Source: Desulfosediminicola flagellatus (GTDB taxonomy: Bacteria; Desulfobacterota; Desulfobulbia; Desulfobulbales; Desulfocapsaceae). Taken from it: a stretch of 64,000 nt of DNA. The stretch lies in assembly GCF_005116655.2 (NCBI RefSeq), contig NZ_CP050698.1:6342501-6406500 (forward strand). Direction: 5' to 3'. Position numbers and translations under genes: made by a program. Positions 28,100 to 37,217 of the stretch are shown piece by piece (position 1 is the stretch's first letter; each line of letters begins with the position of its first letter). The notes under the pieces were generated by a model. The model did not search any database and was not told where the DNA came from. It saw only the letters and a list, made by a program, of their open reading frames with translations.

Positions 28100-28108
28100 T
28101 GGTATACT
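28100..28108 (+). promoter_or_regulatory. Probable extended -10 promoter of rtcR
   Basis: TGGTATACT fits an extended -10 (TG-n-TATACT) 33 bases before the rtcR ATG, in an AT-rich stretch. The -35 is poor: TTGAAA at 28083 is only 14 bases away. Confidence 0.4.
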
Positions 28109-28140
28109 GATATATAAAATATTCTACATCGAGGGCAGCA

Positions 28141-29730
28141 ATGGCAAAAATAGTTGTGATTGGTTTATTGGGTTCAACTCTGGATAATGCAGGCTGGAAC
28201 CACAGGCGATGGGAGCGATGGCGACCATCTGTTTCGATTTGTCAGCATGAAGAACTGCTTATTGATCGCTATGAATTCCTCTATCAAAAAGAATTTTCAA
28301 GACTTCTGGATTTAACCTGTGAGGACATTCGGCGGGTGTCGCCTGAGACTGAGATCATTACCCATGAAATTTCACTGGATAATCCATGGGATTTTGAAGA
28401 GGTATTTGGTTTGCTTCATGATTTTTCAACTGGTTATGATTTCGATATAGATAACGAGTACCTGGTTCATATTTCAACGGGTACCCATGTTGCCCAGATT
28501 TGTTTATTTCTGCTTACAGAAGCACGATATTTCCCAGGCCGTCTCATACAGAGTGGGCCGGGTAGAGGGCGTGCAAGCCTTTCATCAGGAACCTATTCAA
28601 TCATCGATCTCGATCTCTCTCGATACGACCGAATTGCAACTCGCTTCCAGCAAGAACAAATTGACGATATATCATTTTTAAAATCCGGAATAGAGACGAG
28701 AAATGAAGCTTTTAACCAGTTAATTGAACGGATAGAAAAAGTAGCGACAAATTCTGTTGATCCAATGCTTCTGGCAGGCCCAACGGGTGCAGGTAAGTCA
28801 CGCCTTGCAAAACGTATTTATGAACTCAAGAAAAGTCGTAACAGAATAAATGGAGATTTTGTCGAAGTAAATTGTGCCACTCTTCGTGGTGAAAATGCGA
28901 TGGCCACACTTTTTGGCCATACAAAAGGAGCTTTTACCGGGGCTGTCAGCGAAAGACCCGGGCTTCTTAAAACTGCAGATCATGGTTTACTCTTTCTGGA
29001 TGAAATCGGAGAACTCGGACTTGATGAACAGGCTATGTTGCTGCATGCTATTGAAGAGAAAAGCTTTTTGCCGGTAGGTGCAGATAGGCCAACGAACAGC
29101 GATTTCCAATTAATCTGCGGATCCAATAGAAATCTGAGGCTTGAGTGTACAGAAGGTAGGTTCAGAGAAGATTTATTAGCACGCATCAATCTCTGGACCT
29201 TTGAATTGCCAGGCCTCGGTGACAGACCGGAAGATATCGAGCCAAACTTTGACTATGAACTTGAACGTTTTGGCACGAGAGTCGGTAACCGTGTAACTAT
29301 CAATAAGGAAGCCCGAGAGAAGTTTCTGAATTTTGCTGTTTCACCACAGGCGGTGTGGAATGCTAATTTTCGAGATCTAGGCGGCGCGGTAACGCGAATG
29401 GCAACTTTAGCTCCAGAAGGGAGAATTACTGTTAACGAGGTCAGGGAAGAGATCACGAGATTGCAAACTGGATGGAATGACACTTTAGAAGTCACAAGGA
29501 GTGGTCAAATGTTGAAAGACATACTTGGTGAACATAAAGTCGCCCAGCTTGATCTCTTTGATCGTGTGACGCTTGAAAATGTGGTGCAGATAAGCAGGTC
29601 ATCATCAAGTCTGGCGGAAGCAGGGCGGAAACTCTTCAATATTTCTCGCGAGAAAAAGAGAACTGTTAATGATTCTGATAGATTGCGGAAATATCTTGCT
29701 AGGTTTGATATGGAGTGGAATACATTGTGA
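28141..29730 (+). CDS. rtcR: Transcriptional activator of rtcBA, sigma-54 dependent
   Basis: The 529-residue protein has the RtcR N-terminal domain (about 1-180), a CARF-like sensor thought to bind RNA-damage-derived ligands such as 2',3'-cyclic phosphate ends. Next is an AAA+ domain with Walker A GPTGAGKSRLAKRI (about 217-230), the sigma-54 contact motif GAFTGA (about 262) and LLFLDEIGELG as Walker B. The C terminus (about 470-529), LAEAGRKLFNISREKKRTVND, is the DNA-binding helix-turn-helix. It is divergent from rtcBA. GAGGG precedes the ATG. A decayed homolog of its last 60 codons follows downstream. Confidence 0.94.
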   Translation: MAKIVVIGLLGSTLDNAGWNHRRWERWRPSVSICQHEELLIDRYEFLYQKEFSRLLDLTCEDIRRVSPETEIITHEISLDNPWDFEEVFGLLHDFSTGYDFDIDNEYLVHISTGTHVAQICLFLLTEARYFPGRLIQSGPGRGRASLSSGTYSIIDLDLSRYDRIATRFQQEQIDDISFLKSGIETRNEAFNQLIERIEKVATNSVDPMLLAGPTGAGKSRLAKRIYELKKSRNRINGDFVEVNCATLRGENAMATLFGHTKGAFTGAVSERPGLLKTADHGLLFLDEIGELGLDEQAMLLHAIEEKSFLPVGADRPTNSDFQLICGSNRNLRLECTEGRFREDLLARINLWTFELPGLGDRPEDIEPNFDYELERFGTRVGNRVTINKEAREKFLNFAVSPQAVWNANFRDLGGAVTRMATLAPEGRITVNEVREEITRLQTGWNDTLEVTRSGQMLKDILGEHKVAQLDLFDRVTLENVVQISRSSSSLAEAGRKLFNISREKKRTVNDSDRLRKYLARFDMEWNTL

Positions 29731-29802
29731 GGCGTTTTAGGCTATGGAAATGCCTTCTATGAGTTTGGTGTTTCAATATGCTTGGGGTCTGTCCCCGATT
29801 AA

Positions 29803-30000
29803 GCTAAACAACTGGATTTGTTCGATCATGGGGCATTGAGAAATGTGGTGCAATCCTGTAAGTTATCGAAAAAATTGGCTGATGCTGGTCGGAAACTCTT
29901 TAATGCTCTACGTAAAAAGAAGAAAACCGGGAATGATTCTGGTCGGTTGCGAAAGTACTTGACAAAGATAGTATGGGATAGAGTGGTCAGATGTTTGTGA
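29803..30000 (+). pseudogene. Fragment of a second rtcR C terminus
   Basis: Translating from 29803 gives AKQLDLFDHGALRNVVQ, aligned with VAQLDLFDRVTLENVVQ of intact RtcR, then ADAGRKLFNALRKKKKTGND and GRLRKYL, aligned with the last 60 residues of RtcR. A stop codon (TAA, 29800-29802) lies directly upstream, so the frame is a headless remnant. The identity, roughly 60-65 percent at the DNA level by eye, is too low for a recent duplication. The sequence GGGGTCTGTCCCC lies just before it (29784-29796). Confidence 0.75.
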
Positions 30001-30070
30001 GTGATGGTAACTCGTTTTACTGTTACTAATTATGCTTGAATTAACAAAAGGAATGTTTGCTTTTTTATTA

Positions 30071-30106
30071 TAAAAAAGCCCGCTGATACGTTTAGATCAA
30101 CGGGCT
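30071..30106 (-). terminator. Rho-independent terminator of the PEP-CTERM gene
   Basis: On the minus strand a 10-base stem GCCCGTTGAT / ATCAGCGGGC (one G-T wobble, 8-base loop) is followed by a run of six T. It lies 26 bases after the stop of the PEP-CTERM gene. Confidence 0.85.
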
Positions 30107-30131
30107 CATTTTGAAAGGAAAAGCAATCGGT

Positions 30132-30716
30132 TTATTTTCTTTTTCTTCTGCTTATACCAGCGAGGCCAGCAAGGCCAGCGCCGAAGAGCAACATAGTTGT
30201 GGGCTCTGGCACTGGGCTGATATCATCACCGCTTGAGGTAAAGCGGATTGTGTTTAGATTATTCTGGTAAAAGTTAAAATCCCAAGATGTAATTAATGTT
30301 GGATTATTATAGTCATAATTGGGCGTAGCACTAATTCTATCTTCGTTGTTGTAATTTAGGCCTAATGTTTCATCTGTAAGCCACAGTCTATCAGGGTTTG
30401 GGTTTATATTTTTAACGTAAATTCCGAACACAGATCCTCCAACAGATCCTGGGGTAATAGTCGTTTCTGCACCGAGTGGCGCATCTGCCCCGAATATTGT
30501 TACAAAATTAGTTGCCGTTCCACCTGAGAAAAGAAATGTACCAATTTCCAGTGTCCCTGGATCTAAGTTAATATCAAGCAATTCTACTTCCCACTCAGAA
30601 GTGTCAGAATCAAACATCCAGTAATTGAGGTCAAATCCTGATGCTATTGCTGACCCTGTAAAAAGAACCAGTCCTGCTGCAGCTGTTAAGGCACTTGTCA
30701 AAATTGTCTTTTTCAT
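30132..30716 (-). CDS. PEP-CTERM sorting-signal protein (secreted)
   Basis: A 194-residue exported protein: N-terminal signal peptide (about 1-25, KKTILTSALTAAAGLVLFTG), a beta-rich, Asn/Asp-rich body, and the C-terminal PEP-CTERM signal VPEPTTMLLFGAGLAGLAG followed by the basic tail ISRRKRK. Such proteins are cleaved by an exosortase and typically occur with exopolysaccharide loci. No exosortase gene is in this window. It stands alone with its own terminator; AGGGGA precedes the ATG. The body function is unknown. Confidence 0.88.
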   Translation of the reverse strand: MKKTILTSALTAAAGLVLFTGSAIASGFDLNYWMFDSDTSEWEVELLDINLDPGTLEIGTFLFSGGTATNFVTIFGADAPLGAETTITPGSVGGSVFGIYVKNINPNPDRLWLTDETLGLNYNNEDRISATPNYDYNNPTLITSWDFNFYQNNLNTIRFTSSGDDISPVPEPTTMLLFGAGLAGLAGISRRKRK

Positions 30717-31342
30717 ATTTCTTCCCCTATGAGTGTTTTCTTATTTGCTACTATTAAACAGTGAGGTTCTGAATGGTGAAACTAACTGTTTAATTGTCAC
30801 TAAGTTGTAAGTTGTGTGCTATACGAAGATCCGTACAGTTTCTAAGGTCACTGCAAAGTAGATGCCAGGAAGGTAATGATGGCTAATATGGGGAAGAAAA
30901 CCTGACTAATTGTATGTATGTGTTTGATTGTTAATAGGAACTATACTTAGATGATAATCTGATGTTAGTTGGATGTGTTAGAAATTTGAATTGTTTTAGA
31001 CAGAAATATCATTAAGACGGAAATAAAATTCGATTAACCGGAAAAAATTCTGATAAGATTTGGTAGTAAAATGGGTTTAGAATAATGCTGGATTTTCAAG
31101 TCTTCATGGCATTTTACCTTTCTGCTTGGCAGATAGTAAGAACATTAATGGCCTGAATTACCTTGAATGAAAGAAATAGAAGTTCGAAGTTTTTTTATTT
31201 ATCTATTTAGATGGTTAGTGTTGTTATGTTCAGTTTTCAGGAAGAATATTGGAAAGAATAGCATGGAGGTTCCTTCTGGACGGAAAAGGGGCAGATTTAT
31301 TTATTATTGTAGTACATCCTGTTTTTCGGTAAAAAATAAATT
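30717..31342. other. Gene-free spacer upstream of the PEP-CTERM gene
   Basis: About 625 AT-rich bases without a plausible gene on either strand. The PEP-CTERM promoter should be at the left edge. I saw no clear sigma-54 or other promoter, and no strong hairpin. Confidence 0.45.
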
Positions 31343-31760
31343 ATGAGAAGACAATCAAAAATAATACTTCCAAACACCCCTCTCCATATCATGTAGCACG
31401 GCCATAATCGTCAGGTCGTTTTCGCCTCAGATAATGATTTCCTCTATTACTAAGAGAATCTGATAGAATTTAAGCAGCAATTTGGTTATGAGGTGTCTGT
31501 GTATTGTTTGATGATGAATCATGTTCACCTTGCGATCAATCCCTGTGAGAATCCTGAAGCATTATCCTCGTTGATGAAACGGGCTGCAGTGCGTCAGACT
31601 CGTTATACAAATGCAATGGGAAAGCGATCAGGGAGTCTGTGGGAAGGTCGGTATCAGTCGAGTATTATTTTAAATGAGGAATACCTGCTGACCTGCTGTC
31701 GATATATTGAGTGAGCTGAACCCATTCATTGTGTGCGGTGATGTTTGAGGAAGCATAACC
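31343..31760 (+). pseudogene. Broken REP-associated tyrosine transposase (RAYT, Y1_Tnp)
   Basis: The plus-strand frame from ATG 31343 reads MRRQSKIILPNTPLHIM, stop, HGHNRQVVFASDNDFLYY, stop, ENLIEFKQQFGYEVSVYCLMMNHVHL and so on: an unmistakable Y1 transposase (the HUH pair is HVH) with two in-frame stops. After RYIE a four-base duplication (TGAG) shifts the frame, and the expected LNP follows in the +1 frame; the rest is degraded. The catalytic Tyr region cannot be followed. It is a dead IS200-like/RAYT gene. Confidence 0.85.
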
Positions 31761-31817
31761 AGGGATAGACCCAATTGATTATATGAATGCACCGAGCATA
31801 AACCCCACATAAAGGAA

Positions 31818-34523
31818 CTAGTTCCCTATCAAAATAATATCCGGATTCCAATCAAGCCAGCCTGGTTCTGCGGAATCATGAAGAGCGAAGTGAGTGCCAG
31901 GTGCGATACCTAAACCTGCCTCGCTATTATTTGGCGTAGCCAGGGAAATTCCTCCCTTCAGGATGGAATCTACGGAACCGGTTGCCAATGTCATGCCGGT
32001 GAGCAGACCGCCTTTCACCTTAACTCCACTGATATTCCAGAATTTGGTGTTTTCCCGGATTATCGGTGCATATTTAGGTTCGATTATACAAAACACATAC
32101 ACCTGTTGAAAGGATGGTGACAATTCAAAGCCGGTTACCTCGCCAACCTGCATCTCCCGATAATAAAGGGGGGAGCCTACGCTGAGTGAGCTGAGGTGTG
32201 TGCTTTCGAGAATAAGAGGTAATCCTTCTTTTTGGTTGTATGGTGTTTGAGGTTTGGAATCCAGCCCTGTGAATTCGAATGTTGGTTTTCCTGCGCCTGG
32301 CAGAAAGGTGAGGTATGAACCAAAAATTACGGTATCAAGATTGTTAACCCCGGAGAGTGAAACCTCAGGCTCTACCTGCCAGATACGAGTGGTGCTCTTA
32401 AAGAGCGGAACGATACTGTTCTCAACCCTGAAAGTGACGGATACCGATTCCATTTCCTGATTGAACGAAATCCCAGTAACTTTTCCTGCAGTAATTCCTT
32501 TATAACGAACTGCTGATCCAACCCTCAGATTACCGGCTGATTTGAAGGTGACTTTTATGAGTCTATCTTCAGCATGTAAGGCTTGATCTATATTTGTATA
32601 TAAAGGCAATGGTGATTTTGGGCTGATTTGCTTGCTGTCCGGGCTTGTTATACATGCAATCCCGCCTTTTAAAATGGCTTCAAGAGAACCCAGTTGTACG
32701 TTTATTCCATCAAGTCCTCCGGATACTTCAACTCCGCTCATGGAGTAGAATTTGGTCGATGAATTGAGAAGTTTTCTATGTTCCCTGGCAATAAAACAAT
32801 CTACCAGCACAGATTGCTGATCAGGCGAAAAGGTTAAGCCGGTAACATGGCCTATTTTTAACTTTCGGTGCAATATTGGGGTGCCGACATTGATCCCTGC
32901 AGGTTCTTTTGTTTGCAGTTGAAATTCAATACCTTGAGGTTGTAACGCTTTGCTCGTGGTACTTGCCTGGTCATAATCTTTATATAACGGGAAGATATGA
33001 TCATTTTTAACAAGAATATCCGATGTTTTCGTGTATGTTTTTTTAGGAGTAGTAAAAACTATACCACCAGAAAGCATGCGCGCGAGTGGCCCGGTTGAAA
33101 CCTTTAAGCCGGACATATCTGCTGAAACCTTTATGCCGGTTTGTATCCAGAATATACTCTGTAAGGTTACGAGGTGTTGATATGGCGCATAGACAAATAT
33201 CGTTGTCAGGACATCAGTGGAATCCGGAGCCAAACCAACATCAAGCACTTCACCTACCTGAATTTCCTTGAAGTATACCGGTGCTCCTGCTCTCAGGCTG
33301 ACACCATTTTCTGATCGAAGCTGCAGGTATGAGCCTGGCCTAAGTGGTTCCTGCGGTGGCGGCTCCTGCAGCATTGAAAAATGATTAGTAAATTCACCGT
33401 CACCTGGCCGGAAGGTAATGTGTGAGCCGGTGAGTAATGTTCTCAGATTATCTACACCTGCAGGCGTGATAGCTGGTTTAACCAGCCAGAAGACGGTGTT
33501 CTTCTTAAGAATCAGCTCAGCTCTGGGATCAAGGAGGATGCGAGCCGTTACTGTCTTACGCTCATCATCATTAATCATGATTTCCTTTACAAAACCCGCC
33601 TCAATTCCGCGATACATGAGTTTTGTCGAGCCTTCGACAATGCCTGCTCCGGATGCCAGTTGCAGCGTCATGGGGATGCCGAAACTTGCGTCCTCAAAGT
33701 CTTTGTAGAGTTGGAATGTCTGGCCATTTTCCGCTGCAGGACCACTGTTCAGCTCTTTAGGCGTATGAATCAGAATTCCACCTCTGAGCAGTGATGAGAG
33801 TGATTCAAGCTTAAGTTTCAAGTCCGGGAGTTTGCCTGAAACTGTCAGACCACTGGCATTAAAAAAACGGCTTGTAGTTCTCACAAGACCTGCATACTTC
33901 TCATCAATATGGATATCGATGAGTATCGAGTTATCCGGGGTAAGACTGTAGTTTTGGACAGAGCCTATCTCAATGTTTTTGAAATAAATTCCTGTTTCTT
34001 TCTGGACAGAACCAAGTTCTTCCGCCTTAAGCTGCAGATGCAGGCCCGGAGCATCTGCGGCAATCGGGGGAGCTGATGCGATCGCAGTGTATGTTCTTTG
34101 CTTAACACCGGAGCTGCCTGCCCTGATGCCGATATAACTGCCGGTAATAATAGTCTCCAGTCCTTGAATACTACTCGCGGATATTTCAGGTCGAACAATC
34201 CAGAAAAGTGTGTCGGAGACCAGATGCGGTTCAAGGCTTTTGTCCATCAGGATAGTTGCTTTAACCCTGTTGTTTGCGATATCCGGTTCAAGTGCTTTGA
34301 CGAGTCCGACCGGGATACCTTTAGACATTACCTGTGTCTTGCTTTCTGTAATGCCTCCTGCATCATCAAAATAGATGGTTATCTCAATTCCGGCATTTCG
34401 TATTGATTCAATAAAAAGCCAGCCGCAGATGAACAGGGCGAGAATCGGAAGGGTCCATATAACAGATATGCCGCGTGAGCGACGTATATTTGGGGAAGGT
34501 GCGGATTGTGTAGGATTAGTCAT
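31818..34523 (-). CDS. letB: Seven-domain MCE lipid-transport protein (LetB/PqiB family)
   Basis: The 901-residue protein has an N-terminal membrane anchor (about 22-42) and then seven MCE domains, which I count from repeats of the type G-x3-YF-K-x-I-x-V-G-x-V (for example MSKGIPVGLV, YFKNIEIGSV, MYRGIEAGFV, YFKEIQVGEV, LHRKLKIGHV, RYKGITAGKV, YYREMQVGEV). E. coli LetB also has seven. It forms a periplasmic tunnel for lipid movement between the inner and outer membranes. It is downstream of letA on the same strand (24-base gap), and the pair matches the LetA-LetB operon. Confidence 0.88.
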   Translation of the reverse strand: MTNPTQSAPSPNIRRSRGISVIWTLPILALFICGWLFIESIRNAGIEITIYFDDAGGITESKTQVMSKGIPVGLVKALEPDIANNRVKATILMDKSLEPHLVSDTLFWIVRPEISASSIQGLETIITGSYIGIRAGSSGVKQRTYTAIASAPPIAADAPGLHLQLKAEELGSVQKETGIYFKNIEIGSVQNYSLTPDNSILIDIHIDEKYAGLVRTTSRFFNASGLTVSGKLPDLKLKLESLSSLLRGGILIHTPKELNSGPAAENGQTFQLYKDFEDASFGIPMTLQLASGAGIVEGSTKLMYRGIEAGFVKEIMINDDERKTVTARILLDPRAELILKKNTVFWLVKPAITPAGVDNLRTLLTGSHITFRPGDGEFTNHFSMLQEPPPQEPLRPGSYLQLRSENGVSLRAGAPVYFKEIQVGEVLDVGLAPDSTDVLTTIFVYAPYQHLVTLQSIFWIQTGIKVSADMSGLKVSTGPLARMLSGGIVFTTPKKTYTKTSDILVKNDHIFPLYKDYDQASTTSKALQPQGIEFQLQTKEPAGINVGTPILHRKLKIGHVTGLTFSPDQQSVLVDCFIAREHRKLLNSSTKFYSMSGVEVSGGLDGINVQLGSLEAILKGGIACITSPDSKQISPKSPLPLYTNIDQALHAEDRLIKVTFKSAGNLRVGSAVRYKGITAGKVTGISFNQEMESVSVTFRVENSIVPLFKSTTRIWQVEPEVSLSGVNNLDTVIFGSYLTFLPGAGKPTFEFTGLDSKPQTPYNQKEGLPLILESTHLSSLSVGSPLYYREMQVGEVTGFELSPSFQQVYVFCIIEPKYAPIIRENTKFWNISGVKVKGGLLTGMTLATGSVDSILKGGISLATPNNSEAGLGIAPGTHFALHDSAEPGWLDWNPDIILIGN

Positions 34524-34547
34524 GAGATCACAAAACGTTAAAGCGGG

Positions 34548-35861
34548 TTAAGGGGTGTCGTTCTCTTTTTTTTCAGGATAGCAGGTATCCCACATAATGC
34601 GAGGGTCGAATGTGTTTGCTGCAAGCATTGTTGCTGCAACAACTATACAGAAAAAGGTGGCTGCCGGAGCAACCTGAATGGTTGTGAAAAAGCCGAAATC
34701 TACGAGAGATATGAGTAGGGCGATAACAAATATGTCCAACATCGACCATCTGCCGATAAAGGTAATGACCCGAAACATCGCAGTTTTCTGTCGAAGAAAA
34801 TGAGAAAATCTGAAAGATGTCGTACAGGTGAGAATGGTGAGGCCGATAATCTTAAAAAGAGGAACCAGGATGGAGGCGATGAGTATAATGAGGCCGATCA
34901 GGTAGGAACCGTCTTCAAGAAAAAGCAAAATACCATCAAGTATTGTTGCTTTGTCGCTTACACCAAGGAATTTTACATCCATTATCGGCAGTATATTAGC
35001 TGGAATAAACAGCACAGCAGAGGTTAGCGTGAGAGCGAGTGTTCGTGAAATGCTTCCGGGTTTTCGAAGATGTAGATGTTCACCACAGCGATCGCAATGT
35101 GATGGTGGCATTGCTGTTACTTTGTCGAGTGGTGCAAGTTTGTTACATGTCAGGCAACTGGCATAGCCAGCTGTTGCTGCGGTATGTTTACAGGAATGCA
35201 CTGAGGAGGATAAAGATGAATTATCGATTTTCCCAGGTGAATCCTGAGTGGATTGTTCGAGTAACTCCCAAAACAGGGCTTTGTCCATCACCACTGAAAT
35301 CCCCAGGGCAATAAAGACCAGCACTATAAAAGCGAAAAAGCCGATATTGTATATAATGTCAGCACCATCGGCCATTTTGAAAATAGTTACCAGGATTCCG
35401 AAAAGGTACACCTCAACCATTGCCCATTCTTCAAGATGAATATAATAGCGGAAAATTCTAGCGGTGCGTGCCGAGGCCTTACCACGTTTGAGCTGCAAGG
35501 CAATTGTCACAACCATGCCGAGGAGGCAGAGAGGCATGAAAGCAGCTGACATGAGGGTCATTGCTGATACGAAATAATAACCACTTTCATAAAAATGGAT
35601 GATCGTATCAAGTACATTCGCCTGCTCGCTCATGCCGAGTTTTTTTAAGGTAATGAGAGGCAGAAAGATCGCAGGGACATAGAGCAGTAGCCCGGTGATA
35701 GCTAGGGCAAGGGTCTTTTCCAATGAGCCAGAATGATTACGACGTATAACACAACCGCATCTGGGACAGGACGTTGTATGATTCGGTGGCGCGAGCACGT
35801 TTTGCAATAGAAGATCGCATTGTGGACAGGCGCTTAGGTTATTGGTTTGAATACCGTTCAT
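34548..35861 (-). CDS. letA: LetA/PqiA-type membrane protein
   Basis: A 437-residue protein made of two repeated PqiA halves. Each has a zinc-ribbon-like Cys pair set (CPQCD and CPRCG at about 15-35; CLTCNK and CDRCG at about 225-250) and then about four membrane helices (two bundles). The partner LetB forms a tunnel; LetA is thought to load lipids. The length is close to E. coli LetA (427). It is the first gene of the letAB operon. Confidence 0.88.
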   Translation of the reverse strand: MNGIQTNNLSACPQCDLLLQNVLAPPNHTTSCPRCGCVIRRNHSGSLEKTLALAITGLLLYVPAIFLPLITLKKLGMSEQANVLDTIIHFYESGYYFVSAMTLMSAAFMPLCLLGMVVTIALQLKRGKASARTARIFRYYIHLEEWAMVEVYLFGILVTIFKMADGADIIYNIGFFAFIVLVFIALGISVVMDKALFWELLEQSTQDSPGKIDNSSLSSSVHSCKHTAATAGYASCLTCNKLAPLDKVTAMPPSHCDRCGEHLHLRKPGSISRTLALTLTSAVLFIPANILPIMDVKFLGVSDKATILDGILLFLEDGSYLIGLIILIASILVPLFKIIGLTILTCTTSFRFSHFLRQKTAMFRVITFIGRWSMLDIFVIALLISLVDFGFFTTIQVAPAATFFCIVVAATMLAANTFDPRIMWDTCYPEKKENDTP

Positions 35862-36046
35862 TACTCTGTAGAGTGGTGTGTAATTGAGGTTTATAGATAA
35901 CTTTTTGTATGAAAACTAGTATAGTAAGCGGGTTGAAATGTTTTGTCATATTAAAAGCGTTGATTGTTAATCAGATAACTCAGCAAGCATTACACAATAT
36001 TACGGCAGGTGAAGTTCAGATCTTTCAAAAAAACATGGAGCGTAAT

Positions 36047-36388
36047 ATGGAAGCATCACATCTTTATATTCTCTGGACAAATGATAACCCGGTCACCGCC
36101 GAAAAAATGGTTTTTATGTACGCCATAAACTCCATGCGGCGTGAATGGTGGCAGGAGGTGACGGTTATCATCTGGGGTGCCACACCAGCCCTGGTCGCTG
36201 AAAATCCAGAAATACAGGCTATACTAAAAGAGGCGCAGGATGCAGGAGTCCATCTTACGGCATGTAAAGCCTGCGCAGACCAACTCGGTGTAACAGCAAC
36301 GCTTGAGGAGTTGGGTATTGCCGTAGAGTATTGGGGGCAGCCGCTAACAGAGCTTTTAAAGAACGATGAGAAGCTTTTGACGATCTGA
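36047..36388 (+). CDS. DsrE-family protein
   Basis: The frame opens at 35909, but ATG 36047 has GGAG eight bases upstream and gives a normal start (MEASHLYILW). The 113-residue product has the DsrE/F-like alpha-beta fold pattern, with VTVIIWGATPALVAENP in the middle and HLTACKACADQLG, whose Cys pair may be reactive. Members often handle sulfur or act as peroxiredoxin-like domains. It is a single gene between letAB and a macrodomain gene on the opposite strand. Function is uncertain. Confidence 0.7.
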   Translation: MEASHLYILWTNDNPVTAEKMVFMYAINSMRREWWQEVTVIIWGATPALVAENPEIQAILKEAQDAGVHLTACKACADQLGVTATLEELGIAVEYWGQPLTELLKNDEKLLTI

Positions 36389-36440
36389 TGAGGATTTCTC
36401 GTCAATAAAATAGCAATTTAATGTTTTTAATAACAGATAT

Positions 36441-36968
36441 TTAGCTGCGTGTTTGCTTGTGAGATGTTAAATCCACCAGCTTTTTTAATCTCGCGAATGT
36501 GTTGTCGCCAAAACAGGCAAAAATTACCTGTCTGATCGGGCTGCTCGCTGAAACCTGAATAACTTCATTGACGGCTATTTTGCATGCTTTGTCGATCGGA
36601 AAGCCATAAACTCCGCAGCTTATTGCCGGAAATGCTATTGAGGTAATAGCATTTTCCTCAGCCAGTTTCAGGCTGTTGCGATAGCACGATGCAAGCAATG
36701 CTTCTTCGTTACTACCACCGCCACGCCAGATTGGTCCGACCGTATGGATAACGTATTTGGCCGGAAGGTTGTAGCCAGCTGTTATCTTGGCTTCTCCCGT
36801 CAGGCAACCATGCAGATTGCGGCATTCGGCCAGAAGGTCCGGCCCTGCGGCTCTGTGAATTGCTCCATCCACGCCACCGCCACCAAGAAGAGTAGTGTTA
36901 GCTGCATTCACTATGGCATCAACTTCGAGCCGGGTAATGTCAGTTTTTACAACCTGTATATCTACCAT
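36441..36968 (-). CDS. Macrodomain ADP-ribose-processing protein (YmdB-like)
   Basis: A 175-residue single macrodomain. It shows the signature VNAANTTLLGGGGVDGAIHRAAGPDLL (residues about 22-48), GEAKITAGYNLPAKYVIHTVGPIW and SIAFPAISCGVYGFPIDKACKIAV, all ligand-binding loops of the O-acetyl-ADP-ribose deacetylase/MacroD type. GGAGA precedes the ATG. It is probably a cytoplasmic deacetylase or ADP-ribosyl hydrolase. Confidence 0.9.
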   Translation of the reverse strand: MVDIQVVKTDITRLEVDAIVNAANTTLLGGGGVDGAIHRAAGPDLLAECRNLHGCLTGEAKITAGYNLPAKYVIHTVGPIWRGGGSNEEALLASCYRNSLKLAEENAITSIAFPAISCGVYGFPIDKACKIAVNEVIQVSASSPIRQVIFACFGDNTFARLKKLVDLTSHKQTRS

Positions 36969-37217
36969 TTTTTCTCCATTTCAAACCTGTAGCAATATAC
37001 GAGGTGAAATTTAGATTATCTTCACAGATATGCGGAATAGTAATGTGATTATACTACCTACTGGTGGTATTTTTATACGTTTTTGTTAGAAGTGCAAGAA
37101 ATGCACAAAGAAATTGAGCTCCTATCATAAAGGTGGTGCGCTGGTAGAGAGGTTGTGCTAATGATAACAATAACGACTAACCTTTTTTGAAAGGTCATCT
37201 AACACCTCAAATGTATT

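Larger units (their letters stand above)
27844..28140. other. rtcB-rtcR divergent regulatory region
   Basis: This 297-base gap separates divergent rtcB and rtcR. It holds the sigma-54 promoter of rtcBA (27966-27981), a 7-base inverted repeat in the rtcB leader (CGTTGCA at 27902-27908 and TGCAACG at 27947-27953), and an extended -10 for rtcR near 28103. RtcR binding sites must lie at about 28000-28080, but I could not pick out a convincing palindrome. Confidence 0.6.

Noticed and set aside
37058..37077. Small hairpin ATACTACC-TACT-GGTGGTAT before the PAS gene
   Set aside because: Short, with one mismatch and no T tract; not enough to call a terminator or operator.
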